Origin: Pseudomonas palleroniana
GTDB taxonomy: Bacteria > Pseudomonadota > Gammaproteobacteria > Pseudomonadales > Pseudomonadaceae
Direction: 5' to 3'
DNA length: 64,000 nucleotides
NCBI RefSeq assembly: GCF_003031675.1
Contig: NZ_PYWX01000034.1
Location: 182,817-246,816, forward strand
The notes beneath the pieces are model-generated. The model saw nothing but the letters and a program-made list of their open reading frames with translations, was not told the origin of the DNA and ran no database searches. A program made the translations under genes and the position numbers. Shown here piece after piece: positions 17,163-28,015 of this stretch (position 1 is its first letter; each line of letters opens with the position of its first letter).

Positions 17163-18408
17163 AGGCCAGGCCCAGGATGAACTGCAGCAGCCCTGCCAGC
17201 ACCAACGCCGGCAGGGTCGCGCCGACATTCGGATACAGGTTGGCCAGCAGGTGATAGGCAGCGATGCCGCCCATCCAGGCCACCAGCGCCGGCCAGTGCA
17301 GATGAGTGACGGCGCCGCGGCCACGGCGGCGCAGGATGAAGTGGTCCACCAGCACCACGCCGAACAACGGCGCAAACACTGAGCCGATCAGCAGCAGGAA
17401 GTTCTGGTATTGCGCCAGCGGCGCAAGGCAGGCGATCAAGGTGCAGATCACCCCGATGACCAGCGCCAGGTGCTCGACCTTCCAGCGCAGTAGCATCCCG
17501 CTGGACACCGCCGCCGAGTGAATATCGGCAAAGGCGTTTTCCGTTTCATCCAGCAGGATCAGCAACAGCGGAATCCCCAGGCCCGCACCGGCCAGCGCGA
17601 GCAATAGCGCATTCACTTCACCGCTGGGCGCAAACGCCAGGGTGTAGGCCACACCCAGGCTCATCAGCCAGAAATTACCGATAAAGAAGCCCAGCGCGGT
17701 ACCGCCGAACACGCTTTTTGCGCGTTTGCCGAAACGCGAATAGTCGGCAATCAGCGGCAGCCACGACAGCGGCATGGCGATCGCGATATCAAAACCCACC
17801 GCAAACAGCATCGTACCGTCACCGGCCTGGGACCACAGCGCAGCCAGGTCGGCCTTGGCGAACAGGTTCCAGGTCAGCCACAGGCAAGCGGCGAGCAGCA
17901 GCCAGATCCCCCATTTGCGCAGGATCTGGCGTACAAAAGTCAAAGGGCCGCTGACCGCCAGCAGGGTCGCCAACCCACCGAACACCAACGTCCACAACAA
18001 AGGGCTCGCCAACAGGCTGCCTTCGCTGAACGCCCGCGTGCCCAACAAGCTGGCGGCGTCGCGCATGACGATAATTTCGAACGAGCCCCAGCCGACCAAC
18101 TGCAGCAGGTTCAGCAACGCCGGCAGGCTCGCGCCCCGGGTGCCGAGGCTGAGTTTGAGGGCCGCCATGGCGGACAGGCCGGTGTCGCTGCCGATTACGC
18201 CGACGGCGGCCAGCAACAGCACCCCTGCCAGGGTGCCGAGGAAGATCGCCAGCAACGAGCCGGACAAGCCCAGCCCCGGCGCGAGCAAGGCACCGGTCTG
18301 CAGGACCATCAGGCCGATGCCGAGGGAGAACCACAGGGAAAACAGATCGCGGGCGCCGAATACGCGCCTATCGGCGGGGACCGCGATGTCGGGAGAATAG
18401 GTGTTCAA
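17131..18408 (-). CDS. cytX: Putative hydroxymethylpyrimidine transporter CytX
   Basis: A 425-residue transporter of the NCS1 nucleobase family with about 12 hydrophobic segments (LFSLWFSLGIGLMVLQTGAL, LLNLLQLVGWGSFEIIVM, LWTLVFGGLATLLAV and others). CytX is tied to thiamin genes and is thought to import the HMP pyrimidine made by ThiC; it lies 100 nt downstream of thiC, so salvage and synthesis sit together. I propose a TTG start at 18408 (MNTYSPDIAVPADRR), because the upstream extension to 18489 reads through a hairpin repeat. Confidence 0.82.
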   Translation of the reverse strand: MNTYSPDIAVPADRRVFGARDLFSLWFSLGIGLMVLQTGALLAPGLGLSGSLLAIFLGTLAGVLLLAAVGVIGSDTGLSAMAALKLSLGTRGASLPALLNLLQLVGWGSFEIIVMRDAASLLGTRAFSEGSLLASPLLWTLVFGGLATLLAVSGPLTFVRQILRKWGIWLLLAACLWLTWNLFAKADLAALWSQAGDGTMLFAVGFDIAIAMPLSWLPLIADYSRFGKRAKSVFGGTALGFFIGNFWLMSLGVAYTLAFAPSGEVNALLLALAGAGLGIPLLLILLDETENAFADIHSAAVSSGMLLRWKVEHLALVIGVICTLIACLAPLAQYQNFLLLIGSVFAPLFGVVLVDHFILRRRGRGAVTHLHWPALVAWMGGIAAYHLLANLYPNVGATLPALVLAGLLQFILGLAFSGARASAQA

Positions 18409-18441
18409 GTCAGAGTTCTCGAGAAGAACGTGGGTGACCAG

Positions 18442-18507
18442 CTGCGAGCTGCAAGCCTCAAGAAAAAGCAGATTCGCCTTTGCTTTCAACTTGCAGCTTG
18501 CAGCTTA
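18442..18507 (-). repeat. Hairpin in the thiC-cytX gap
   Basis: GAGCTGCAAGC at 18446-18456 pairs with GCTTGCAGCTT at about 18494-18504. This AGCTTGCAGCTT type of repeat is common between pseudomonad genes. It lies directly after the thiC stop and could weaken transcription into cytX. Confidence 0.6.
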
Positions 18508-18508
18508 C

Positions 18509-20527
<2,019 letters not shown>

Positions 20528-20571
20528 TCATCCCGGACGAAGCACAAGAGGACTCGCCGGGTGACGAGAAA

Positions 20572-20662
20572 TCTTGTTCCCTACGCAGGCGCTAACCTGA
20601 TCAGGTTCAACGGGATCCGGTATTTACCGATCTCAGCCTTCCAACAAGGCACCCCGACAAGA
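20572..20662 (-). promoter_or_regulatory. TPP riboswitch (THI element) of thiC
   Basis: On the minus strand the leader shows the closing helix TCTTGT / ACAAGA, then GGGGTGCC, CTGAGA at 20631-20636, and the conserved 3' half ACCTGATCAGGTTAGCGCC with TGCGTAGGGAA. These are the diagnostic TPP-binding parts. It ends 158 nt before thiC. No T-tract terminator is visible in that gap, so control may be through translation or Rho. Thiamin pyrophosphate should lower ThiC output. Confidence 0.95.
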
Positions 20663-20862
20663 ACGCAGGCAGTCTAGACCATGGCATGGGCAAATTGCCA
20701 ATAGCGCTGCATTCAGCGTGATGAATGGCATGATTGCGGGATTGTTGCGCCGGGTCAGCGCCACTACACTCGGTTGCCGCCACAATGCTTGACGCCAGGA
20801 ACGGCCAGCCTTAGCCTTGGGCGCTAAATTATCACCGTAATATTCAATCTAGGGATCGCCTC

Positions 20863-22302
20863 ATGCTGCGCAAACTTTCACTGGCGCTTGCCGTGTCTTG
20901 TGCAACCAACGGAATGGTCTGGGCAGCTGAAGCGCCCCTGACGACCAAAACCGACCTGGTCAGCGTTTACCAGGAAGCGGTGGACAACAACGCCGACCTG
21001 GCAGCCGCACGCGCCCAATATGGCGCACAAAAGGAAGTGGTGCCCCAGGCCCGCGCCGGCTTGCTGCCCAACCTGTCGGGCGGTGCCGATATCAACACCG
21101 TGCGCACCCAGATCGACACGCCGGCCGCCACCGCCAACCGCGACGCTCACTCCTGGCGCGCGACCTTGAGCCAGCCGCTGTTCCGCGCCGATCGCTGGTT
21201 CCAGCTACAGGCTGCCGAGGCCACCAACGAGCAGGCCGCGCTGCAACTGTCGGCCACCGAGCAGAACCTGATCCTGCAAAGCGCCGAAAGCTACTTTGCC
21301 GTGCTGCGCGCCCAGGACAACCTGGCCTCGACCAAGGCCGAAGAAAACGCCTTCAAGCGCCAGCTGGACCAGTCCAGCGAGCGCTTCGACGTGGGCCTGT
21401 CGGACAAGACCGACGTACTGCAATCCCAGGCCAGCTACGACACCGCGCGCGCCAATCGGATCCTGGCCCAGCGCCAGGTGGAAGACGCCTTTGAAGCGTT
21501 GATCACCCTGACCAATCGTCAATACAACTCGATCCAGGGCATCGTCCACACACTGCCGGTGTTGCCACCGCTGCCGAACGACGCCAAGGCCTGGGTTGAA
21601 ACCGCCGGCCGCCAGAACCTGAACCTGCTCGCCAGCAACTACGCCGTCACCGCCGCCGAAGAAACCCTCAAGCAACGCAAGGCCGGGCATGCCCCGACAC
21701 TCGATGCGGTGGCGCAATATGAGAAAGGCGACAACGACGCCCTCGGGTTCAGCAACCCGAATGCCTTTGGCACGCCCTATCGCGGCGATGTGGAACAACG
21801 CACCATTGGCCTGCGCCTGAACATTCCGATCTACAGCGGCGGGCTGACCAGTTCCCAAGTGCGTGAATCCTACTCGCGCCTGGGCCAGACCGAGCAGCAA
21901 CGCGAAGGCCTGCGGCGCCAGGTGGTGGAAAATACGCGCAACCTGCACCGCGCAGTGAACACCGACGTGGAACAGGTACAGGCACGCCGCCAGTCGATCA
22001 TTTCCAACCAGAGCGCGGTGGAAGCCACGGAGATCGGCTACCAGGTGGGTACGCGTAACATCGTCGACGTGCTCGACTCACAGCGCCAGCTCTATGCGTC
22101 GGTGCGCAACTACAACAACAGCCGCTACGACTACATCCTCGACAACCTGCGCTTGAAGCAGGCCGCGGGCACCTTGAACCCGGGGGACTTGCAGGACTTG
22201 GCGCGCTACCTCAAGGCTGACTACAACCCGGACAAGGACTTCCTGCCGCCGGACCTGGCCAAGGCCGCCGCCGAACAGCTCAAGGCCCGCCCGGGTAATT
22301 AA
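20863..22302 (+). CDS. tolC: TolC-family outer membrane channel (OpmH-like)
   Basis: A 479-residue outer membrane protein. A signal peptide is present (MLRKLSLALAVSCATNGMVW, cleavage after AEA near 23). Two internally similar halves with long helices (about 30-240 and 245-460) fit TolC: QAAEATNEQAALQLSATEQN, DKTDVLQSQASYDTARANR in the first and TRNIVDVLDSQRQLYASVRN in the second. TolC trimers serve type I secretion and RND pumps. No membrane-fusion gene is adjacent. P. aeruginosa OpmH sits at the same place next to thiC (recalled). The gap 20414-20862 holds only the thiC leader and divergent promoters. Confidence 0.9.
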   Translation: MLRKLSLALAVSCATNGMVWAAEAPLTTKTDLVSVYQEAVDNNADLAAARAQYGAQKEVVPQARAGLLPNLSGGADINTVRTQIDTPAATANRDAHSWRATLSQPLFRADRWFQLQAAEATNEQAALQLSATEQNLILQSAESYFAVLRAQDNLASTKAEENAFKRQLDQSSERFDVGLSDKTDVLQSQASYDTARANRILAQRQVEDAFEALITLTNRQYNSIQGIVHTLPVLPPLPNDAKAWVETAGRQNLNLLASNYAVTAAEETLKQRKAGHAPTLDAVAQYEKGDNDALGFSNPNAFGTPYRGDVEQRTIGLRLNIPIYSGGLTSSQVRESYSRLGQTEQQREGLRRQVVENTRNLHRAVNTDVEQVQARRQSIISNQSAVEATEIGYQVGTRNIVDVLDSQRQLYASVRNYNNSRYDYILDNLRLKQAAGTLNPGDLQDLARYLKADYNPDKDFLPPDLAKAAAEQLKARPGN

Positions 22303-22322
22303 GCACAGCGCCTACAATGGAA

Positions 22323-23603
22323 TCAGTGCTGATCCAATAGCCTGTCCAGGCCATCCAGCAAGCGCTTGAGCGCGCCCTGGTTGGCCTGCATCACCTTGAG
22401 CCCAGCCTGCGCCATCTTGCGCGCATCCTGTGGCAGCTCGAACAGCTGGCGCACGGCTTCGGCCAGACCTTGGGCATCGTCGACTTCGCGCAACGCCCCC
22501 GCCTCATGCATCATCGCGCTGATTTCGAGGAAGTTGAACCGGTGCGGCCCCATGATCACAGGCAGGGCCAGCGCCGCCGGCTCCAACGGGTTGTGACCGC
22601 CGGTCGGCACCAGGCTGCCGCCGACGAAAGCACTGTCGGCCAGGGCATACAGAAACAGCAATTCGCCCATGGTGTCGCCCAGCAACACGGAGGTCTGCGC
22701 GGTCACGGGGTCACCGCTGGAGCGACGCACCGTGGCGAATCCTCGTTGCCGGCACAACTCAAACATCGGACCGAAGCGCTCCTGATGGCGCGGCACCAGA
22801 ATCAGCAACGCATTGGGATAGCTCTCGAGCAACTGGCGGTGGGCCGCCAGCACCACTTCATCTTCGCCTTCATGGGTACTGGCGGCGATCCACACCGGGC
22901 GCTCGCGCGCCCCCCATTGCTCCCGCAGGGCGGCGGCGCGCAGCGGCAGCTCGGGGTCGACAGTCAGGTCGAATTTGATCGAACCCGTGACTTCAACGGT
23001 TTCCGGGCGCGCACCCAGGCTCAGGAAACGCTCGGCCTCGGTACGCGTCTGCACGGAGAACAGGCTCATCTGAGCCAGCATCGGCGCGGTCAGCTTGGCG
23101 AAACGCCCATAACCCTTGGCCGAGCGCGCCGACAGTCGCGCATTGGCCAATGCCACCGGAATGCCACGCTGGTAGCAGGCGTGGATGTGATTGGGCCACA
23201 GCTCCGTCTCCATGATCACCGCCAGTTTCGGCTGCACCTGATCCAGAAAACGCTTGGCGGCGCACGGCACGTCATAGGGCAGGTAACAATGCTGAATGCG
23301 CGGCTCATTGGCGAACAACGCCTGGATACGCTCAGAACCGGTGGGCGTCATGCAGGTGATGGTGATCGGCAGCGTCGGGTGGCGCGCCATCAGCCCGCGT
23401 ATCATCGGCGCGGCAGCGATGCTTTCGCCGACCGACACCGCATGCACCCAGATCCCGCCCGGCCGCATCATCGGCAGGCCATAGGAAAACCGCTCGCCCA
23501 CGCGCTTGGCATACGCCGGCGCCTTGCGCGCGCGCAGCCACAGACGTAAAGCCACCAACGGCAGCGCCAGGTAAAACAGACAGCTGTAGAGAGTTCTATT
23601 CAT
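22323..23603 (-). CDS. waaA: Kdo transferase WaaA
   Basis: A 426-residue membrane-anchored glycosyltransferase that adds Kdo residues to lipid IVA, the first step of LPS core building. The N-terminal helix is LYSCLFYLALPLVALRLWLR. Family motifs are WVHAVSVGES with the catalytic Glu region, METELWPNHIH, TGSIKFDL, GDTMGELLFLYALAD and GGHNPLEPAAL. The ATG at 23603 is chosen; the upstream 15 codons look like intergenic sequence. It is convergent with the TolC gene, with 20 nt between stops. Confidence 0.95.
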   Translation of the reverse strand: MNRTLYSCLFYLALPLVALRLWLRARKAPAYAKRVGERFSYGLPMMRPGGIWVHAVSVGESIAAAPMIRGLMARHPTLPITITCMTPTGSERIQALFANEPRIQHCYLPYDVPCAAKRFLDQVQPKLAVIMETELWPNHIHACYQRGIPVALANARLSARSAKGYGRFAKLTAPMLAQMSLFSVQTRTEAERFLSLGARPETVEVTGSIKFDLTVDPELPLRAAALREQWGARERPVWIAASTHEGEDEVVLAAHRQLLESYPNALLILVPRHQERFGPMFELCRQRGFATVRRSSGDPVTAQTSVLLGDTMGELLFLYALADSAFVGGSLVPTGGHNPLEPAALALPVIMGPHRFNFLEISAMMHEAGALREVDDAQGLAEAVRQLFELPQDARKMAQAGLKVMQANQGALKRLLDGLDRLLDQH

Positions 23604-23626
23604 GGCGGCGGAGTTTATCGGCTTTT

Positions 23627-24517
23627 TCAGTCGATCGCCTGCAAGCACTCGGCAAATCGTTCAGCCAGGAAGCGTGCGGCAGGCCCGAGGTGTTCATCCC
23701 GACGCCAGACCAGTTCCACCACCAGGGCCGGTGGCGTCCATTCGCTGTCCAACTCGACCATTTGTTGCTGATAGGTGGGGTACTGCACGATATGCCGCGG
23801 CAGCCAGGCCCAGCCCAGGCCACTCATCAACCATTCGGCCAGCACATAGAAACTGTCGGCGCGCCACACCAGAGGGCTGGCAGCCTCACTGCCGGGGTAG
23901 ACACTGGTCTGGGTCGACATCAACAGTTGGCGAAACTGTGCCAGACGCTGACAATCCACATATCGCTCCTTGGCGAGCGGGTGGTTCACGCCGCACACCG
24001 TGACCATTTCCACACTGCCCACCACCCGCCGCTCAAGCGCCTCGGGGATTTGGTCGTGATAGAACAGCAGGCCCAGGTCGGCTTTGCGCTCCACCAACTT
24101 ACGCGCTACGTCGCCTTGGGCAGCGCTGGACAATTGCACTTCCAGCAACGGGTATTGCGCGGCCAGCGCTTCAAGGCTGTCGAGTACTGGCTGGAACAAC
24201 ATGGCTTCGTCCTGGGCCAGGCGCAGGCAGGCTTCTTCACCCCGGGTCAAGGACAGCGCCCGACCATTGAGCCGCTCACACTGGCGCAACACCTCACGCG
24301 CCTCCTCCAGCAACACACTGCCCGCCTCGGTCAGGCGTGGCTGGCGGCCACTGCTACGATCAAACAGGCTCAGCCCCAGGTCCGCCTCAAGCAGGGCGAT
24401 CCCATTGCTCACCGCCGATTGAGCCTTGCGCTGGTCACGGGCCACCGCGGAAAACGAACGCTGCTCGGCGACACTGACAAACAGGCGCATTTGCTCAAGG
24501 TTCCACTGCACGCTCAT
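23627..24517 (-). CDS. LysR-family transcriptional regulator
   Basis: A 296-residue regulator. The N-terminal winged helix (residues 5-64) reads NLEQMRLFVSVAEQRSFSAV, ARDQRKAQSAVSNGIALLEA and LGLSLFDRSSGRQPRLTEAG, a clear LysR head. The effector domain runs from about 90 to 290. It is divergent from the small multidrug pump with 103 nt between starts, so the pump is its most likely target; this is inference from position. The ligand is unknown. Confidence 0.9.
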   Translation of the reverse strand: MSVQWNLEQMRLFVSVAEQRSFSAVARDQRKAQSAVSNGIALLEADLGLSLFDRSSGRQPRLTEAGSVLLEEAREVLRQCERLNGRALSLTRGEEACLRLAQDEAMLFQPVLDSLEALAAQYPLLEVQLSSAAQGDVARKLVERKADLGLLFYHDQIPEALERRVVGSVEMVTVCGVNHPLAKERYVDCQRLAQFRQLLMSTQTSVYPGSEAASPLVWRADSFYVLAEWLMSGLGWAWLPRHIVQYPTYQQQMVELDSEWTPPALVVELVWRRDEHLGPAARFLAERFAECLQAID

Positions 24518-24620
24518 GGCCTAACCCATCTTTAATTCGGATAGGTAATGACTTTACCGCATCTTGGCAGTCGCTAGAATGCCGACCTTATCTAGCACGC
24601 AACACACCGAGGATTACCCC

Positions 24621-24956
24621 ATGAATGTCGCCTACCTCTACCTGGCCATTGCCATTTGCTCGGAAGTGATCGCGACCGTTTCCATGAAAGCGGTCAAGGG
24701 CCTGAGCACACCCATCCCGCTGATGCTGATGATTGTGGGTTATGGCGTAGCGTTCTGGATGCTCACCCTGGTGGTGCGCAGCGTACCGGTGGGCGTGGCC
24801 TATGCGGTATGGGCCGGGCTGGGGATCGTGATGGTCAGCGTCGCGGCGTTGTTTATCTACGGGCAGAAGCTGGATGTCCCGGCGATGCTGGGGATGGGCC
24901 TGATCGTACTGGGCGTGGTAGTGATTCAGTTGTTCTCGAAAACCGCCGGGCACTGA
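24621..24956 (+). CDS. emrE: Small multidrug resistance transporter (EmrE-type)
   Basis: A 111-residue protein with four membrane helices. Helix 1 carries the essential Glu (AIAICSEVIATVSMK), helix 2 PIPLMLMIVGYGVAFWML, helix 3 PVGVAYAVWAGLGIVMV and helix 4 GMGLIVLGVVVIQLF. SMR dimers exchange protons for lipophilic cations or guanidinium-like compounds. The start is the ATG at 24621 with GAGGATT upstream; the ATG at 24564 would add a non-family N-terminus. P. aeruginosa has its EmrE beside the same LysR gene (recalled). Confidence 0.9.
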   Translation: MNVAYLYLAIAICSEVIATVSMKAVKGLSTPIPLMLMIVGYGVAFWMLTLVVRSVPVGVAYAVWAGLGIVMVSVAALFIYGQKLDVPAMLGMGLIVLGVVVIQLFSKTAGH

Positions 24957-25011
24957 CCGCTACTCAACAGGCTGTATACTGCGTCCCTTGTCTTGAACAC
25001 TGAGGTCGCCG

Positions 25012-26187
25012 ATGCCATCCGTTATTTCCACCGACGTACTGATTGTCGGCGCCGGGGTTGCCGGCCTCTGGCTGAATGCGCGCCTGCGCCGCCAGGGGTT
25101 TTCCACGGTACTGGTGGAAAGCGCCACCCTGGGCGGCGGGCAAAGCGTGAAGTCGCAGGGAATCATTCACGGCGGGGCGAAATATGCCCTGCACGGCGCG
25201 CTCACCGGCGCGTCCGAAGCCATTGCCGACATGCCGCGCCGCTGGCGTGAAGCCCTGGCAGGAACGGGCGAGCTGGATTTGTCCGGCGTACGCTTGCTGT
25301 CCGAAGCCCACTATCTATGGTCCCCCGGCACGCTCGCCGGCAACCTCACCAGCTTCTTTGCCAGCAAGGCCGTGCGCGGGCGTGTGGATCAGGTCAAAGG
25401 CGACGAATTGCCCCCCGCCCTGCAGGATCGCCGCTTCAAGGGCAAGGTCTATCGCTTGGCCGAACTCGTGGTGGACGTGCCGAGTGTGATTCAACGCCTG
25501 GCGCAACTGGGCGGTGATAGCCTGCTCGCCGCAAAGCAGATCGAACCGCTGCGCGAAGACGACCACTTGGTGGGCTTGAAGGTCGATGGCCGCGAGATCC
25601 GCGCGCAACGCATCGTGTTGAGTGCCGGCGCCGGCACGGCTGACTTGCTCGGCGCCCTGGGCCTCAGCCAACCGGCCATGCAGGAACGCCCCCTGCATAT
25701 GATCATCGCCAAGGGCCCAGGCCTGAAGCCGCTGTATGCCCATTGCCTGGGTGGCGGCACCAAGCCGCGCCTCACCGTTACCACCCACCCGGCAGCGGAT
25801 GGCAATTGGGTGTGGTACATCGGCGGAGATATCGCCGAAGCCGACGGTGTGGCACGTACCCCTGAAGAACAGATCGCCACCGCACAAAAGGAAGTGGCGC
25901 AACTGCTGCCGTGGATCGACATGAGCCAGACCCAGTGGGCCACCTTGCGGGTCGACCGCGCCGAGCCGCTGCAATCGGGTCTGAGCCGCCCCGACAATGC
26001 ATTCCTCGCCGAACAGGGCCGCCTACTGGTGGGCTGGCCGACCAAGCTGGCCCTGGCGCCGGACTTCGCCGATCGCGTGCTCGACAGCCTGGAACGCGAC
26101 GGTATCCGACCCGGCGCCGGCGAGCCTCTGCCCGACCTGCCGAAACCCGCGATCGGCGTGCCTGCCTGGGAGCAACTGTTGCCATGA
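25012..26187 (+). CDS. FAD-dependent oxidoreductase (DAO family)
   Basis: A 391-residue flavoprotein. The dinucleotide-binding fold is at residues 8-40 (VLIVGAGVAGLWLNARLRRQ, then GFSTVLVE), followed by GGQSVKSQGIIHGGAKYAL, as in the glycerol-3-phosphate dehydrogenase/D-amino-acid oxidase group. The substrate cannot be told. Its stop overlaps the aldo/keto reductase start as ATGA, and the third gene follows by another overlap or short gap, making a three-gene redox unit. Confidence 0.8.
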   Translation: MPSVISTDVLIVGAGVAGLWLNARLRRQGFSTVLVESATLGGGQSVKSQGIIHGGAKYALHGALTGASEAIADMPRRWREALAGTGELDLSGVRLLSEAHYLWSPGTLAGNLTSFFASKAVRGRVDQVKGDELPPALQDRRFKGKVYRLAELVVDVPSVIQRLAQLGGDSLLAAKQIEPLREDDHLVGLKVDGREIRAQRIVLSAGAGTADLLGALGLSQPAMQERPLHMIIAKGPGLKPLYAHCLGGGTKPRLTVTTHPAADGNWVWYIGGDIAEADGVARTPEEQIATAQKEVAQLLPWIDMSQTQWATLRVDRAEPLQSGLSRPDNAFLAEQGRLLVGWPTKLALAPDFADRVLDSLERDGIRPGAGEPLPDLPKPAIGVPAWEQLLP

Positions 26188-26996
26188 GCCTGCCTACCCT
26201 GCACGACCTGCATCGCCCCCTGGGCAGCACGGGCCTGATCGTCTCGCCACTGGGCCTGGGCACCGTCAAACTGGGCCGCGACCAGGGCGTGAAATACCCC
26301 AGCGGCTTTCAGATCCCCGACGATGACGAAGCGCGAATGTTGTTGCGCCAGGCCCGACAGCTGGGCATCAACCTGATCGACACCGCCCCCGCCTACGGTC
26401 GCAGCGAAGAACGCCTGGGGCCGCTGCTACGTGGCCAGCGCAAGGATTGGGTGATTGTCAGCAAGGTTGGCGAAGAGTTTGCCGACGGCGTATCCCGTCA
26501 TGACTTCAGTGAGGCCCACACCCGCCTGTCGATCGAGCGCAGCTTGAAAAGACTTGAAACGGATTTTATCGATCTGGTGCTGGTGCACTCCGACGGCAAT
26601 GATCTGCACATCCTCAACGATTGTGAGGTTTACCAAACCCTGGCGGCACTGAAAAAAGAGGGCAAGATTCGCGGCTTCGGCTTCTCCGGCAAAACCGTTG
26701 AAGGCGGTGTGAAGGCTCTGGAACAAGGCGATTGCGCGATGGTCACCTACAATCTGAACGAGCAGGCCGAGAAGGCCGTGATTGATTACGCCGCGACCCA
26801 TGGCAAAGGCATCCTGGTGAAAAAAGCCTTGGCCAGCGGCCACGTTTGCCTTGAGCCCGGAATGGATCCAATTCATGCCAGTTTCATGTTGTTGTTTGCG
26901 CAAACGGGCGTCGCCAGTGCTATTGTCGGGACCATCAACCCGCTGCACCTGGCCCATAACGTGGCGACCGCTGCCCAGGTCATTCGTCAACTCTGA
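26184..26996 (+). CDS. Aldo/keto reductase
   Basis: A 270-residue NADPH-dependent reductase. The catalytic tetrad is visible: Asp and Tyr in NLIDTAPAYGRSEERLG, Lys in VIVSKVG and His in VLVHSDG. It acts on a carbonyl compound that cannot be identified. The start is the ATG at 26184 overlapping the stop of the flavoprotein, with AGCAACTG rather than a strong ribosome site upstream, so translation is probably coupled. Confidence 0.87.
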   Translation: MSLPTLHDLHRPLGSTGLIVSPLGLGTVKLGRDQGVKYPSGFQIPDDDEARMLLRQARQLGINLIDTAPAYGRSEERLGPLLRGQRKDWVIVSKVGEEFADGVSRHDFSEAHTRLSIERSLKRLETDFIDLVLVHSDGNDLHILNDCEVYQTLAALKKEGKIRGFGFSGKTVEGGVKALEQGDCAMVTYNLNEQAEKAVIDYAATHGKGILVKKALASGHVCLEPGMDPIHASFMLLFAQTGVASAIVGTINPLHLAHNVATAAQVIRQL

Positions 26997-27037
26997 TGCC
27001 GCCGACGCGGCCGACCCCGTCGCAAGAAGGAGCCGAC

Positions 27038-27997
27038 ATGCCGCGAACGCTCATAAGAAAAAACCCCAGCAACTTCAAGACACTGCCGCTGCACGTCGAA
27101 GCCACCCCCGAGGGCCTGAGCTACCAGAGCGTCGGCATGCCGCTCAACTTCGCCCAGACCCTGCAACGGCGCAAACCGGTAGACGTGCCGAACGCCGAGC
27201 GCTTTGCCCTGGAACTGGCCAACCTTGGCGTGTCGGTGCGACTGACGCTGCATTGGCAAAACAAGGACTACTGGGTACTCGTGCGCCAACGCCGCCAGGA
27301 CCGTGGCGATGTGGTGCTCAAGCTGATCTCCGGCTACGTCCCGGCCCATGAATTGAACCTGCCGCTGCACACCGCCATCCAGGAAATTGCCGAAGAGTGC
27401 CTGCTCGAAACCCCGGAAGGCTGGCTCGGCGGGCGCTTCAACGACACATGGCTCCCGGCGCCCTACTCCGCAGCTCTGCACTACCGTGAAGCCTTGCCCT
27501 TTCGCCTCAGCCCACTGTCTGGCGCGGCGCGACCGGTGCGTTGCGCAACCACTCAATTGATCGAGCGCCCACGGGCTTATGTGCACCTGCCCACCGCATC
27601 GCTGCAGCTGATTTATGACTTGAGGCTGGAAGTCCCGAAGGAAGCCAAGTCCCTGAGCCTGTTCCATGTCGATGAGCGCCTGGAAGGTGACCAGTTGGTC
27701 GCCCGGCTGGACCGCCAGCGCCCCGACCTGTACCTGATGCCTCTGAAAGACGGCCAGCCACTGGCCGAGCTTTACACCGTCAAGAAAGACCAACTGTACC
27801 CGGCGAGCACACGGGGTTTGTACCTGGCGGAAAGCTTCGCCCAACAGGAAGGCTGGTTGGTACGTGATGAGCGGATTCGCTGGAAAGACTGGCTCAGGCA
27901 GCAAGGCCTGGCAGAGCCGGAAAAAGAGTCGCGATTGAAGCATCTGGCACAGCGGATGCTGCGCAAAATCGTGCCTAAGAAAAAAGCCAGCCGATAA
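27038..27997 (+). CDS. Conserved Pseudomonas protein with a Nudix-like box
   Basis: A 319-residue soluble protein. Residues about 100-135 read LKLISGYVPAHELNLP then LHTAIQEIAEECLLE, which lines up with a Nudix box (REUxEExGU) in which R is replaced by Q and the glycine by L, with two extra residues between the first Glu and the core. Both glutamates of the EE pair remain. The C-terminus is basic (RMLRKIVPKKKASR). The ATG at 27038 with AAGGAG seven bases upstream is chosen; the ATG at 26996 overlaps the reductase stop. Function unknown; the neighbours suggest a redox unit. Confidence 0.65.
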   Translation: MPRTLIRKNPSNFKTLPLHVEATPEGLSYQSVGMPLNFAQTLQRRKPVDVPNAERFALELANLGVSVRLTLHWQNKDYWVLVRQRRQDRGDVVLKLISGYVPAHELNLPLHTAIQEIAEECLLETPEGWLGGRFNDTWLPAPYSAALHYREALPFRLSPLSGAARPVRCATTQLIERPRAYVHLPTASLQLIYDLRLEVPKEAKSLSLFHVDERLEGDQLVARLDRQRPDLYLMPLKDGQPLAELYTVKKDQLYPASTRGLYLAESFAQQEGWLVRDERIRWKDWLRQQGLAEPEKESRLKHLAQRMLRKIVPKKKASR

Positions 27998-28015
27998 AGG
28001 CTGGCCTCCTTACCG

